From assembly GCF_009674485.1 (NCBI RefSeq), contig NZ_WKJJ01000006.1, positions 124,001 through 188,000 on the forward strand: a stretch of 64,000 bases of DNA. The letters are read 5' to 3'. A program made the translations under genes and the position numbers. Below the pieces are notes generated by a model, which was not told the origin of the DNA, did no database searches, and saw only the letters and a list, made by a program, of their open reading frames with translations. Source of the DNA: Pseudoduganella rivuli (GTDB lineage: Bacteria > Pseudomonadota > Gammaproteobacteria > Burkholderiales > Burkholderiaceae_D). Shown here in pieces: positions 1 through 9,200 of this stretch. Numbering within the stretch: the first letter of the stretch is position 1; the number at the start of each line of letters is the position of its first letter.

Positions 1-921
1 ATCACCACCCCCATCTACATCATCATCCTGCTGGGCTATATCGCCACCCGCACGGGACTGTTCGCCAGGCTGGAAATGCGGACGTTCGGCAAGTTCGTCA
101 TCAACCTGGCGTTGCCCGCCCTGGTATTCAACGCCATCGCGCAGCGCAAGATCGCCGACATCCTGCATCCCGCTTACCTGCTGGCCTGCCTGGGCGGTTC
201 GCTGATCGTGCTGGGCGCGGCTTACCTGTCCGGAAAAAAGCTGGCAGGCATGGCGCAAGCCGATGCGATCATTTACGCGATGGGAATGAGCTGCTCGAAC
301 AGCAGCTTTATCGGTTATCCGATCCTGCTGCTGACACTGGCGCCGGTGGCGGGCGTGGCACTGGCCATGAACGTGCTGGTCGAGAACGTGGTCATGCTGC
401 CGCTGATTATCACGCTGGCGGAAAGCGGTGGCGACGGTGGCGGCGCGCGCAAGGTGCTGCAACTGACGCTGGCGCGGCTGGTCCGCAATCCGCTGATCAT
501 CGCACTTTCGGCAGGGCTGCTGGTATCGCTGCTGGAATGGCAACTGCCGGCGCCGCTGGGCCGTACCGTCACGCTGTTTGCGCAAGCCAGCGGCGCGCTG
601 TCGCTGTTCGTGATTGGCGGCACCCTGGTCGGCTTGCCGATGCGCGGCATGGCCCGGCAAGTTGCCCCGATCGTCGCCGGCAAGTTGGTGCTGCATCCGC
701 TGGCGGTGGCGCTGGTCATGGCGGCGCTGCCCTATGCCGGTGTCACGCCGGCCGAGCCGGCATTACGGCATGCCGCCGTGATGATGGCGGCCATGCCCAT
801 GATGAGCATTTATCCCATCGTTGCACAGGCCTATGGGCTGGAAAACCGCAGTGCGGCTGCGCTGGTGTTGACGACAAGTGCGTCGTTTTTCACGTTGAGC
901 GGGCTGTTGTGGCTTGGTTGA
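1..921 (+). CDS. AEC-family (auxin efflux carrier) permease, 5' truncated
   Basis: Inner-membrane permease of the AEC family, whose members export or exchange small carboxylates or similar solutes. The reading frame is open from base 1, so the true start lies outside the window; the first internal Met is at base 76. What is visible is a chain of hydrophobic helices with the Gly/Pro-rich breaks typical of the family, including an NxxFIGYP-type motif near base 300 and a conserved MPMMSIYPIVAQAYG-like segment before the last helix. The stop is at 919-921. The substrate cannot be deduced. It converges on the glycoside hydrolase gene, leaving only 8 bases between the two stops. Confidence 0.88.
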   Translation: MTTPIYIIILLGYIATRTGLFARLEMRTFGKFVINLALPALVFNAIAQRKIADILHPAYLLACLGGSLIVLGAAYLSGKKLAGMAQADAIIYAMGMSCSNSSFIGYPILLLTLAPVAGVALAMNVLVENVVMLPLIITLAESGGDGGGARKVLQLTLARLVRNPLIIALSAGLLVSLLEWQLPAPLGRTVTLFAQASGALSLFVIGGTLVGLPMRGMARQVAPIVAGKLVLHPLAVALVMAALPYAGVTPAEPALRHAAVMMAAMPMMSIYPIVAQAYGLENRSAAALVLTTSASFFTLSGLLWLG

Positions 922-929
922 ATTGCGCG

Positions 930-2402
930 CTACAGCACGCCTGGGGCGCCGCCGTCTATCAATTCAGTCGCCAGCAATAATGCCATCGCCCCGCCCCGGG
1001 GATCGGCGCCCAGCAGCGCCGGACGGTCCAGGTAAGCCTGCAGGCTGGCTTGCTTGCCGGTGCCGGTGCAGACGTCGGCCAGTTCGCCGTCGCGTGCAAT
1101 GCGCAGGCGGATACCGTACCAGGCACGCGCCAGCGCCGCGCCAAACGGCGCCCCGCTGTCCGCGTCCGCCAGCCAGCCGCGCCGGATACCGCGCGCCAGC
1201 GCCACCGCGATCATGCAGGTGGCGCTCAATTCCAGGTAACTACCCGGCACGTCGATCACCTGCCGCCACATGCCGTCGTGCGTCTGGTGCGCCAGCAACG
1301 CGGCCAGCAGCGCCTGGAATTCCCGCAGCACTTGCGGATACGCAGCATGGTCCGGCGGCAAGTACTCCAGGCTGAACAGCAGCCCCAGCGCGGCAAAGCC
1401 GTTCCCCCTCCCCCACGCCGCATCCGACAATGGCGAATGGCGGTACAGCCCGTCGCTGCGCAGGGTGCGCTGCTGGATGAAACGCATGTGGCGGCGGCAC
1501 ATGTCCGCATAGCGCGGCTCGCCCGTCAGCGCCCCCACCTGCGCCAGCAGCGGGCACACCAGGAACAGCGAATCGCTCATCTCGTCATGCAGCGGCATCG
1601 CGTCGCGGGGCTGGCTGTGTTCGTCGAACGCCAGCGCGGCCGCCGCGCGTGCCAGTTCCAGCCAGCCGGGTTTGCCGGTGGCTTGCGCCAGCACACCAAA
1701 CAGCAAGTGCCCGGCAAAGTGGCTGCTGGTCAGGTTGGTCAGCGCGTGCTTGCTGCCTTCCAGGAACGGGGCGGCGATGGCTTCGACCGCCTGCGTTTCG
1801 CCCAGCCGCAAACGCCCCACCAGCGCCATCGCGGGAATGTAGACCGGCTGTTCGAGTGCGTTCGCATAGCGTGCGCTCAGCATCTGCGCAATCTCCCGCG
1901 GCGTGCGCGCCAGCCTGCGCCACTGCTCGGCGCGCGCCGGCGACGGCTGGCTGTGCCACGCGGCCAGCGCGGCGGTCACGCTGTGCGGCGATAACTCGCG
2001 CATGACAATGACCGGGATGGCGCCCATGCCGGCCACCGGGCGCAGCGGCAATTGCGTGGCCAGATCGTCGTCGCGCTCGTTGCTGCGGACGGCCAGCACA
2101 AGGTCCGGTGCATGCAGGCCGATCCAGCGCCAGATGCCATGCGCGGCGGGCGCCGGCGCATAGGCTTCACCGGGCGGCGGATAGCTTGCCGTTGGGTCGG
2201 GGTCGGCCAGTGCCGACAGCAGGTAGCGTTCGGCCAGGCCGGATGCGCTGCTGTGGAACCATGTGTACAGCGGGGCCGGGTCCCAGCCTGGCGCGCCGAT
2301 CAGCAGGATGCGGGGGTGTTGGGTGTCGTAGCTGGCATGGCGGGGATCGATGTGGGCGTGGATCGGGTGGCCGGTGGTGGTCAGGGCGATTGTGGTGGGC
2401 AT
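930..2402 (-). CDS. GH88/GH105-like unsaturated glycuronyl hydrolase
   Basis: About 490 residues, with no signal peptide seen, so probably cytoplasmic. The C-terminal two thirds read as an alpha/alpha-barrel of the GH88/GH105 type: a DEMSDSLFLVCPLL segment near residue 275 (candidate catalytic Asp) and a WGRGNGFAALG segment near 328, the equivalent of the family's W-R-GNGW motif. These enzymes cleave the unsaturated uronyl residue left by polysaccharide lyases, for example on rhamnogalacturonan. The first 150 residues are an extra module that I do not recognise. No polysaccharide lyase or transporter lies nearby, so the substrate is open. The gene stands alone on the minus strand. Confidence 0.72.
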   Translation of the reverse strand: MPTTIALTTTGHPIHAHIDPRHASYDTQHPRILLIGAPGWDPAPLYTWFHSSASGLAERYLLSALADPDPTASYPPPGEAYAPAPAAHGIWRWIGLHAPDLVLAVRSNERDDDLATQLPLRPVAGMGAIPVIVMRELSPHSVTAALAAWHSQPSPARAEQWRRLARTPREIAQMLSARYANALEQPVYIPAMALVGRLRLGETQAVEAIAAPFLEGSKHALTNLTSSHFAGHLLFGVLAQATGKPGWLELARAAAALAFDEHSQPRDAMPLHDEMSDSLFLVCPLLAQVGALTGEPRYADMCRRHMRFIQQRTLRSDGLYRHSPLSDAAWGRGNGFAALGLLFSLEYLPPDHAAYPQVLREFQALLAALLAHQTHDGMWRQVIDVPGSYLELSATCMIAVALARGIRRGWLADADSGAPFGAALARAWYGIRLRIARDGELADVCTGTGKQASLQAYLDRPALLGADPRGGAMALLLATELIDGGAPGVL

Positions 2403-2618
2403 GGGCGGGTTGGGCTGGCAGGTGAAGCTTAGGTTACCACAGTTGATAACGATAACAATTCAATCGTCACCTGCGGACAGATGGCCCTATTCTGTTCTCG
2501 TTTGCATCCTGGAGAGACGACGAACGCGGATTATGAGATGCCAACCATTGAGCACATTCATGCCTCAATTTTCCCGCGTCTATAAATTAATGAGGAGGGC
2601 GGGGAATGTAGCGCCGGT

Positions 2619-2647
2619 TTGATAAATATACGCAACTAACGTACACT
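2619..2647 (+). promoter_or_regulatory. sigma70-type promoter of the toxin-antitoxin pair
   Basis: TTGATA (2619-2624) and TACACT (2642-2647) are separated by exactly 17 bases. A start of transcription 6-8 bases after the -10 would fall at 2653-2655, directly before the toxin ATG at 2656. That would make the transcript leaderless or nearly so, and no Shine-Dalgarno sequence is visible upstream of this ATG. Inferred from sequence only. Confidence 0.5.
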
Positions 2648-2655
2648 TATCTCAT

Positions 2656-3000
2656 ATGGATGCCACCTTTATTGAGCTTCCAGCGTTTGAACGGCATCGG
2701 GAAGACTACCTCAGCGATGAATCGTTCCGGCAGTTACAAAAAATGCTGCTGGCTAATCCACGAGCGGGCGATGTCATCGAAGGAACCGGAGGACTGCGCA
2801 AGGTCAGATTTCTTGATTGGCGCAGGCAAAAAGGGAAGCGGGGCGGCATTCGCGTCATCTACTACTGGCGACTTAGTGAAATGCAGTTTTTGCTGTTTAC
2901 GCTATATGACAAGGACGAAGCTTCCGATCTGACGTCTTCGCAGAAGAAAGTGCTAAAGGGATTGTTGGAACGCGAACTCAGAGAAAGGATGCTGAAGTGA
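2656..3000 (+). CDS. HigB/RelE-type toxin
   Basis: A basic protein of 114 residues with the RelE/HigB fold signature: an N-terminal FIELPAFERHRE stretch, then KVRFLDWRRQKGKRGG and the strand RVIYYW, then a short helix and a C-terminal basic helix. Toxins of this family cut mRNA on the ribosome. The length fits the HigB-like branch annotated as type II RelE/ParE toxins. It is followed by its antitoxin with a GTGA overlap, the usual coupling. Toxin-first order is typical of HigBA and unlike RelBE. The exact family (HigB or another RelE branch) is less sure than the toxin call. Confidence 0.85.
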   Translation: MDATFIELPAFERHREDYLSDESFRQLQKMLLANPRAGDVIEGTGGLRKVRFLDWRRQKGKRGGIRVIYYWRLSEMQFLLFTLYDKDEASDLTSSQKKVLKGLLERELRERMLK

Positions 3001-3314
3001 TCAAGAAACGCGATATTTTTGCCGAACTCGTTGAGGGTTTTGACGCATTGGAGGCTGAGCGCGAGGGTAAGAAGACCTTACGCCGACACAAGGTCGAGGT
3101 CCGAGAAGTAGCGCCAGTTACACCGAATGAATTGGTTACACTGCGGAATAGTCTTGGGATGTCGCGGCCGGTAATGGCGCGCTACCTGAGGATCAATGAC
3201 CGGACACTGGAGAATTGGGAACAAGGGAGAAGCAAGCCGAACGATCAGGCTTGTGCGCTGATTCGGTTGGTGGAGAAATATCCGGATATGCTGGAGCGAT
3301 TGGCTAGTGTTTGA
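2997..3314 (+). CDS. HigA-type antitoxin with XRE helix-turn-helix
   Basis: 105 residues starting at a GTG that overlaps the toxin stop (GTGA). The N-terminal 40 residues are charged and probably wrap the toxin. The C-terminal half is a Cro/CI helix-turn-helix: LVTLRNSLGMSRPVMARYL, then TLENWEQGRSKPN, ending in a short LIRLVEKYPDMLERL helix. This is the organisation of HigA/NadS-type antitoxins, which neutralise the toxin and repress the shared promoter. Base composition of this pair is visibly lower in GC than its neighbours, which suggests horizontal acquisition beside the tRNA gene. Confidence 0.87.
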   Translation: MIKKRDIFAELVEGFDALEAEREGKKTLRRHKVEVREVAPVTPNELVTLRNSLGMSRPVMARYLRINDRTLENWEQGRSKPNDQACALIRLVEKYPDMLERLASV

Positions 3315-3359
3315 CCGTTTTTTGCTCGCGAGTCGCCTCGCTCCCGCTCGCTAACGGCC

Positions 3360-3494
3360 ACTGCAGATCAGTGCGCGCCCACGGCGCGCAAAGCCGCTCG
3401 CGCTCCGAGCGGCAGTCAGGCGATTCGAAGAGGTACGCGCGTAGTACGCGCGAGACCTTCGAATCTCACTCGCAAGGCGCGCAGGCGCCTTGCT
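3360..3494. repeat. array of consecutive inverted repeats next to tRNA-Ser
   Basis: Hairpin-forming segments follow one another almost without gaps: 3373-3379 with 3383-3389, 3394-3400 with 3406-3412, a long imperfect pair 3422-3440 with 3446-3465, and 3472-3480 with 3485-3493 (a perfect 9-base stem). No protein is supported here although a 128-codon frame is open. The last part carries an inverted, split copy of the tRNA-Ser 3' end (3458-3469 and 3495-3505). Function unknown; see findings. Confidence 0.7.
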
Positions 3495-3556
3495 CGTTTC
3501 CGCCAAGAAATAAAAAAAGCCGCATGAGCGGCTTGTTTTATTTCTTGGCGGAAACG
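3495..3556 (-). terminator. giant palindrome containing the tRNA-Ser terminator
   Basis: Read from the tRNA side (minus strand), a GC stem (3517-3523 with 3528-3534, loop of 4) followed by a T-rich stretch is a good intrinsic terminator. The pairing continues outward: 3495-3515 pairs base for base with 3536-3556, giving a 28-pair stem with one mismatch (3516/3535). The outer right arm is the last 11 bases of the tRNA gene, including CCA, so the palindrome overlaps the tRNA. Confidence 0.8.
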
Positions 3557-3635
3557 GTGAGATTCGAACTCACGAACGGCGTAAACCGTCGACAGTTTTC
3601 AAGACTGTTGCCTTCAACCACTCGGCCACGTTTCC
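3546..3635 (-). tRNA. tRNA-Ser (anticodon UGA)
   Basis: The 90-base gene on the minus strand folds as a class II tRNA: acceptor arms GGAAACG and CGTTTCC, discriminator G, encoded CCA, D-arm with GCCGAGTGGTTGAAGGC, anticodon stem-loop CAGTCTTGAAAACTG (anticodon TGA), long variable arm (around CGACGGTTTACGCCGTTC) and a T-arm with the GTTCGAATC core. The long variable arm confirms serine identity. Confidence 0.96.
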
Positions 3636-3658
3636 TGATGTCGGTAAGACCGCCAGCA

Positions 3659-5701
3659 TTATACAGGGACTTGCACCGGCGTCCAGTTCTCCCGTAACGC
3701 CTTTTCAAATTCCGCCGCCGGCAGCGGTTTCGAGAACAGGTAGCCCTGCACTTCGTCGCAGCCGGATGTCTTCAGGAACGCCAGCTGCTCCACCGTCTCC
3801 ACCCCTTCGGCAATCACCTTGTGCTTCAGTTGCTGGGCGATGCTGATGATGGTGCTGGCGATGGCGCAATCGTTGGCGTCCAGCGGGATGCCGGTGGTGA
3901 ACGAGCGGTCGATCTTCAGGGTGTCGATCGGGAAACGCTTCAGGTACGACAGGCTGGAATAGCCGGTGCCGAAGTCGTCCAGCGATAAGGTCACGCCCAG
4001 CGCCGTGATGCGGTCCATGATGCCGATCACGCGGTCAATGTTGTGCATCAACGTGCTTTCCGTGATTTCCAGCTCCAGCCACCACGGCTCCAGGCCATAA
4101 CGCTTCAAGGTTTCCATCACGCGGCCCGGCAGCGCCGACGTGAATTCGCGGGCCGAGACGTTGACGGCCAGGCGCACCGGCGGCAGGCCGGCTTCCTTCC
4201 ACGCCTGCGCCTGCGCGCATGCCGCTTCCAGCACCCACTCGCCCACCTGCACCACCAGCCCGGTGGCTTCGGCCAGGGGGATGAATTCCGCCGGCGGCAC
4301 CAGGCCGCGCTCGGGGTGGCGCCAGCGCACCAGGGCTTCGGCGCCGATGATCTGGCCGCTGGAAATCGAGAACTTCGGCTGGTAGTGCAATTCCAGCTGG
4401 CCGTTGCCCAGCGCATGGCGCAGGCCGGATTCGATGCGCATGCGTTCCTGCATGCCCTGGTTCATGTCGTGGCTGTAGAACGCCACGTGCTCGCCCTCGA
4501 CGTCGCCTTCCTGCTGCTTGGCGCGGTACATGGCGATGTCCGCCAGGCGCAGCAGGGTTTCCGCGTCGCCGCCGTCTTGCGGGTAGACGCTGATGCCGAT
4601 GCTGGCGCCCACGCGCAAGTCGTGGCCGTCGATATAGAACGGTTCCACCAAGGTGGCGATCAGCTTTTGCGCCACCGTGGACGCTTCGTAGTGCTGGTGG
4701 ATGTCGAACAGGCCGACCGCGAATTCATCGCCGCCCAGGCGCGCCACCAGGTCCTGGTCGCGCAGCGCCAGGCGGAAACGCTGCGCCACTTCGCGCAGCA
4801 ATTCGTCGCCGATGCGGCGGCCAAGCGTATCGTTGATGACCTTGAAACGGTTCAAGTCGATGAACAGCACGCAGCCTTGCGCGCGGTTGCGCTGCGCCAC
4901 CGTCAGCGCCTGGTCGACCAGCTTAGTCAGCAGGGTGCGGTTCGGCAGGTTGGTCAGCGCGTCGTAATACGCCAGGTGGTGGATACGCTCTTCGGCGGTC
5001 TTGCGTTCCGTGATGTCGGTCAGATAGGCAATCAGGCCCACCGGGCGGTCGTCGCGGTCATGCAGCGTGGACAACGACAGGCTGGCCCAGAACACCTCGC
5101 CGGACTTCTTTTTGCGGCGTACCTCCATCAGGCGGCCGCCGTGTTCCAGGAAGGCGTCGTTGAAGCCCGCGTCTTCGTCGTCATACAGGAACAGGATGTT
5201 GCGCCCCACGGCTTCCACCGAGCTGTAGCCGAACAGGCGCTCGGCGCCCTTGTTCCAACTGGTGATGAACCCGCTCAAGTCCATGGTCAGCACGGATTCG
5301 TGGATCTGGTCCAGGATTTGCGACTGGTGCTGCAACTGCGCTTCCACCTGCACATAAGCGTGGGTACTGCGCTGCGCCAGCGAATGCACTTGCAAGACGC
5401 TGGCGGCCAGGCCCGCCAGGCTGGCCAGTTGCTGGCGCTCGAGGTCGGAGAACTGGGCGCGGCCGCCCACTTCGAACATGCCGAAATACTGGTCTTCGAA
5501 CTGGATTTCCTGGATCAGGCTGCCATGGAACGGCGCCGGCAACTCCGTCCCGGCCGGGACGTAGCGGCCATCCGGGCTGTTGGCGACAGCGCGGGCAATC
5601 CGGCCCAGCTCCTCTGCCAGTGCGGGGCCCCGCAGGCGCAACACGGCGTCGCATAAAGCGGCGCTGCTGCCCAGGAAGTCGGAGACCGGATGCGCCGCCA
5701 T
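3659..5701 (-). CDS. GAF-like/PAS/GGDEF/EAL c-di-GMP signalling protein
   Basis: 680 residues if started at the ATG at 5701, chosen because it lies 2 bases after the stop of the upstream HDOD gene; an in-frame Met at 5761 would overlap that gene. Order: a GAF-like N-terminal domain (about 1-115), a short helical linker, a PAS domain (about 125-245, ending in [12 protein letters not shown]), a GGDEF domain with intact RLGGDEF near 323, and an EAL domain with EALVRWRH near 455 and [10 protein letters not shown]. Both catalytic signatures are intact, so it could make or degrade c-di-GMP; such tandem proteins are often net phosphodiesterases. No membrane segment is seen. It is probably co-transcribed with the HDOD gene. 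Confidence 0.92.
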   Translation of the reverse strand: MAAHPVSDFLGSSAALCDAVLRLRGPALAEELGRIARAVANSPDGRYVPAGTELPAPFHGSLIQEIQFEDQYFGMFEVGGRAQFSDLERQQLASLAGLAASVLQVHSLAQRSTHAYVQVEAQLQHQSQILDQIHESVLTMDLSGFITSWNKGAERLFGYSSVEAVGRNILFLYDDEDAGFNDAFLEHGGRLMEVRRKKKSGEVFWASLSLSTLHDRDDRPVGLIAYLTDITERKTAEERIHHLAYYDALTNLPNRTLLTKLVDQALTVAQRNRAQGCVLFIDLNRFKVINDTLGRRIGDELLREVAQRFRLALRDQDLVARLGGDEFAVGLFDIHQHYEASTVAQKLIATLVEPFYIDGHDLRVGASIGISVYPQDGGDAETLLRLADIAMYRAKQQEGDVEGEHVAFYSHDMNQGMQERMRIESGLRHALGNGQLELHYQPKFSISSGQIIGAEALVRWRHPERGLVPPAEFIPLAEATGLVVQVGEWVLEAACAQAQAWKEAGLPPVRLAVNVSAREFTSALPGRVMETLKRYGLEPWWLELEITESTLMHNIDRVIGIMDRITALGVTLSLDDFGTGYSSLSYLKRFPIDTLKIDRSFTTGIPLDANDCAIASTIISIAQQLKHKVIAEGVETVEQLAFLKTSGCDEVQGYLFSKPLPAAEFEKALRENWTPVQVPV

Positions 5702-5703
5702 GG

Positions 5704-6876
5704 TTACAGGTTCCTGCTGACCTGGATGGCCCAGTGGTAGGCCTGTAGCAGGCTGCGCCACCAGGTTTCGTGGTCCAGTTCAAGATCGTTCAGCGCACTG
5801 CTGTCGGGACGGTCCTGCTCCACGACTTTCAGCAATTCGCCAAACGGCCCGGCGCGGTCCAGCAGCGCCATTACCACGTCGAGGTCCAGGCTGAGCGCGC
5901 CGACGATTTCCGTCATCGGCATTTCCAGCAACACGTCCAGCAGTGAAAACACGCCGGTCACGAAAGCCATGTCCTGCTGGTCGCGGTCGCCGCCGCGCAG
6001 CTTGACCAGCGCTTCCATTTGCGCCGCGCGCACGGCCGCCAGCGGCAACAACGGATTGGCGCTGCCATCATCCTGCTGGCGCGCGTACAGCAGCAGTTGC
6101 AGCCAGCGCTGCAACTGGCGGCGGCCCAGCACATTGATGGCTTGGCCGAAGCTGTGGATCGGGGAACTCAGGGCAAAGGCGGCGGAATTGACCACCTTCA
6201 GCAAGTGGTACGACAGCGCCGGGTCTTGTTTCAGCAAGATTTCCAGCTCGCGCGAATCGGCGTCGCGCGCCAGCAAGCCCAATAGGGCCAGCAAACGCTT
6301 GCGCGACGTGCCGTCCGATGGGTTGGTGTCTTCCTCCGGATGGAGCGCGTGGTTGCCGCAGAACAGCGTCAGGCCGGCCGCCTTGGCCGCGTCGCGGCGC
6401 GCCTGCGTATCGACGTTCAATGCCAGGTGCGGGCCCGCCATCGTCAGCATCGCCAGTTCGCTGGGCACCGTGGTGCTGCAATCGAACGCCATGCTGCGGA
6501 TGCCCGCCTGGCCGGCGTGGATGCCGCCCTCGCCTTCCACCAGCAGGCGGTAGCCCTGTTCCGCCAGTTGCTTGCATTTCTTTTGCAGGCCGGCATCCGC
6601 GCAAGCCGACAGCGGCACGCGGAACATGATGGCGTTGGAAGGCAGCGAGCGCAATTGCGCGGGATCGGTCACGGTCAGGTCTGGCGCAGTGACGATGCAA
6701 TCGAGCGGCGCCAGCGCCGCCTGCATATCGGGATAGCCGAATACCGCCTGCAGCGCGTGCAGCGCATCGTCGGGGCCGGCCGCAATATCAAAAGCCAACG
6801 CCACCCATTCATGCTGGGCGTTCGTCACGGCTTTCAGGCCCACCAACGGAAACGGGCTCGATTCAGGCAAAGACAT
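5704..6876 (-). CDS. HDOD-domain signalling protein (YuxH-like)
   Basis: 390 residues from the ATG at 6876 (an upstream Met at 6936 is less likely). The C-terminal half is an HDOD domain: the segment from about 200 holds [18 protein letters not shown], then [19 protein letters not shown], then [20 protein letters not shown]. The N-terminal 190 residues look like a degraded EAL domain without the EAL catalytic motif, as in YuxH-type EAL-HDOD proteins. HDOD proteins act as scaffolds in signal transduction and lack the HD metal site. The gene ends 2 bases before the GGDEF-EAL gene, so the two are probably a c-di-GMP signalling pair. Confidence 0.85.
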   Translation of the reverse strand: MSLPESSPFPLVGLKAVTNAQHEWVALAFDIAAGPDDALHALQAVFGYPDMQAALAPLDCIVTAPDLTVTDPAQLRSLPSNAIMFRVPLSACADAGLQKKCKQLAEQGYRLLVEGEGGIHAGQAGIRSMAFDCSTTVPSELAMLTMAGPHLALNVDTQARRDAAKAAGLTLFCGNHALHPEEDTNPSDGTSRKRLLALLGLLARDADSRELEILLKQDPALSYHLLKVVNSAAFALSSPIHSFGQAINVLGRRQLQRWLQLLLYARQQDDGSANPLLPLAAVRAAQMEALVKLRGGDRDQQDMAFVTGVFSLLDVLLEMPMTEIVGALSLDLDVVMALLDRAGPFGELLKVVEQDRPDSSALNDLELDHETWWRSLLQAYHWAIQVSRNL

Positions 6877-7069
6877 CAGTATCTCGGGGTTGGTAGTGCG
6901 GCAATGGTATGTCAAATATTGATCACAGGCAATCAATTGCGTACCAGAAACAACACTACGTCATGCAATTTAACAATCTATCCTCCGGGAATCCCGGAAT
7001 GCCTGAATATATCAGAAATTGCCGAACAGACAGCCGAAGCACCAATTGTGTGCACCCTCCCCTGCTATA

Positions 7070-7690
7070 TTAACTGCCGCCACTTGCAAATTGCACGGCA
7101 TACCGGATCAATTCCGCCTGGCCTTCGATTCCCAGCTTGCGCTTGATGTTGAGGCGGTGCGTTTCCACCGTGCGCACGGACAAATCCAGGTCGCGGGCGA
7201 TCTGCTTGTTCGAGTGGCCATTGGCGATGTGGCGTAACACCTGGTGTTCGCGCGTGGTCAACTGGTTGTCGATGTTTTGCGGCTTGGCCAGCTGGCGGGC
7301 CAGCGCCGCACTGTAATAAATCCCGCCCGACATCACGGTTTCAATCGCCACCACGATATCCTTGCCCGGCGCATCTTTCAGCACGTAGCCGCGGGCGCCG
7401 GCGGCAATCGCCTGCGACACGTATTCCAGCTTGTCGTGCATCGACAGGATCAACACGGCGATTTGCGGGAATTGCTGGCGGAATTGCGCGGTCGCTTCGA
7501 TGCCGTTACCGCCACGCATATTGATGTCCATTAGCACCAGGTCGATATCGATGTGGCGTGCCTGTTCCAGCGCCTCCGCCGCGCCGCCCGCTTCGGCCAC
7601 CACCTTGAATTGCGGCATGGCTTCCAGCCGCGCGCGCAAGCCGTCGCGGACCAGGGGGTGGTCGTCCACCAGCAGGATCTTGATCGTCAT
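7070..7690 (-). CDS. NarL/FixJ-family response regulator
   Basis: 206 residues. The receiver domain (1-120) has the acidic pair at the end of strand 1 (LLVDDHP), phospho-acceptor Asp55 in DLVLMDINM, and the conserved Lys in GYVLKDA. A LuxR-type helix-turn-helix follows (about 145-200: LTTREHQVLRHIANGHSNKQIARDL, then SVRTVETHRLNIKRKL). Its partner kinase lies 16 bases upstream in the same transcript. The pair faces away from cstA across a 135-base divergent region, which makes cstA-ybdD its most likely target; this is inference from position. Confidence 0.93.
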   Translation of the reverse strand: MTIKILLVDDHPLVRDGLRARLEAMPQFKVVAEAGGAAEALEQARHIDIDLVLMDINMRGGNGIEATAQFRQQFPQIAVLILSMHDKLEYVSQAIAAGARGYVLKDAPGKDIVVAIETVMSGGIYYSAALARQLAKPQNIDNQLTTREHQVLRHIANGHSNKQIARDLDLSVRTVETHRLNIKRKLGIEGQAELIRYAVQFASGGS

Positions 7691-7706
7691 TACCGGTTAC
7701 CTCTCA

Positions 7707-9065
7707 TTAACTTTCATTTTCCACCCGTGCCAGCACCACCGTGCCGGCCGGAGAGGAGCTGATATTGAACGTGCCGCCAATCGCATCCATCCGTTCCATC
7801 ATGTTGCGCAAGCCGATGCCCCGTTTCGGGTGCACGGCGATGCCGGCCGCATCGAAGCCATGGCCATCGTCGCTGATGCGCAAGGTCACGCCCCGCGCTT
7901 CACCCGTCAGGCTGATTTCAATATGGCTGGCCGCCGCGTGGCGCTCGATATTGGTCAACGCTTCCTGTGCGATACGGAACAGCACCGTGTTGGCCACGTC
8001 CGGCAAATCTTCCGTGCAGCCTTCGGCCGTGAACAGCACGGGGATACCGCAACCTTGCCGCACTTCTTCGGCCAGGTGTTCCAGCGCGGCGGCCAGGCCC
8101 AGGTCATCGAGGATGGCGGGCCGCAGGTTGTGCGAAATGCGGCGCACTTCGCCCATCACGTTATTCAACTGTTCGGCAGTGTGCTCGAACACGGCCAGCG
8201 CGGACTCGCGCTGTTCAGCCTTGCCTCCCAGGCGGATAATGCCCGCCTCGATTTGCAGCTTGATCGACACCAGCCACTGCGAAATCCCGTCGTGCAGGTC
8301 GCGCGACAGGCGGGCCCGCTCTTCTTCCTGCGACTCCACCACGCGCTGCGCCAGCACTTTCAGCTTGGCGTCCGCCACCCGCGATTCGCTGATGTTCAGC
8401 GCCAGTCCGGACGTGCCCACCACCACGGCCGCCGCCGTGGCGATGATGGCGATCCACAGCATGGTGTTCTGGATATTGCCCTGCTGCTGGATGTCGACCA
8501 GCGCCAGCGCGCGGTCCACGTCGTCCAGGTAGATGCCGGTGCCCATCATCCAGCCCCACTTGTCCAGCTGGATCACATAGCCCAGCTTGCGCTCCGGCTT
8601 GTGGCTGGACGGCTTGATCCAGTAATAGCGCTCAAAGCCGCCGCCATTTCTTGCGCGCGCCAGCAGGCGCTGGATGGTCGGCACGCCTTCCCGGTCGCGC
8701 AGCTCGTACAGGTTCTGCCCCACCAGTTCCGGCTGGCGCGGGTGCATCAGTGAGCGACCCTGCATGTCGTAGACAAAGAAATAGCCATCGTCGCCAAAAC
8801 TCAAGCCTTCCAGGATGCGCTTGGCTTCATCCAAGGTGGCGGCGTCGGTGCGGCCGCTCTGATAGAGTCGGGCGATCGAGTGCTGCGCCAACGTGACGTA
8901 GTGCTTGAGTTCCGCTTCCTTGCTGGCCAGGTAGGCGCGCTGGATGGTGTCGCGCTGCTGTTGCGCCAGGATCGCGGCCTGGTGCTGCACAGCCCAGGCA
9001 ATGGCGCACAGGGCCAGGATCAGCGGCGCAATGGCGAGGAAAATGACTTTCTGGCGAAGTTTCAT
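7707..9065 (-). CDS. Cache-domain sensor histidine kinase (HisKA_3 type)
   Basis: 452 residues. TM1 is at about 7-26 and TM2 at about 195-220. Between them is a periplasmic single Cache domain with the SFGDDGYFFVYDMQGRSLMHP and YYWIKPSSHKPERKLGYV signatures; this class often binds small carboxylates. In the cytoplasm are a HisKA_3 dimerisation helix with His near 255 in LSRDLHDGISQW and an ATPase domain with DDGHGFD and RGIGLRNMMERM. It is the cognate kinase of the adjacent NarL-type regulator. Sensing of pyruvate or a related acid is a guess based on the divergent cstA gene, by analogy with BtsSR/YpdAB and their CstA-family or other transporter targets. Confidence 0.92.
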   Translation of the reverse strand: MKLRQKVIFLAIAPLILALCAIAWAVQHQAAILAQQQRDTIQRAYLASKEAELKHYVTLAQHSIARLYQSGRTDAATLDEAKRILEGLSFGDDGYFFVYDMQGRSLMHPRQPELVGQNLYELRDREGVPTIQRLLARARNGGGFERYYWIKPSSHKPERKLGYVIQLDKWGWMMGTGIYLDDVDRALALVDIQQQGNIQNTMLWIAIIATAAAVVVGTSGLALNISESRVADAKLKVLAQRVVESQEEERARLSRDLHDGISQWLVSIKLQIEAGIIRLGGKAEQRESALAVFEHTAEQLNNVMGEVRRISHNLRPAILDDLGLAAALEHLAEEVRQGCGIPVLFTAEGCTEDLPDVANTVLFRIAQEALTNIERHAAASHIEISLTGEARGVTLRISDDGHGFDAAGIAVHPKRGIGLRNMMERMDAIGGTFNISSSPAGTVVLARVENES

Positions 9066-9200
9066 GCGGGAATTCTACCTCCCATGGTCGCTTCGCCGCT
9101 GCGTATTACTACTTATTGGCCTGCGTAGTGGTGCGCTTGTGGCAGTTATGCACCTCCTGAATACTTGTCATCAGCAACAAATACAACTTCGGAGGAGCAT

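Noticed and set aside
3311..3697. Open frame of 128 codons over the hairpin region and across the tRNA-Ser gene
   Set aside because: It runs through the tRNA and consists of translated inverted repeats; no ribosome site and no recognisable protein.
9140..9165. Possible sigma54 promoter (TGGCA...TGC) before cstA
   Set aside because: GG and GC are 7 bases apart instead of the required 10.
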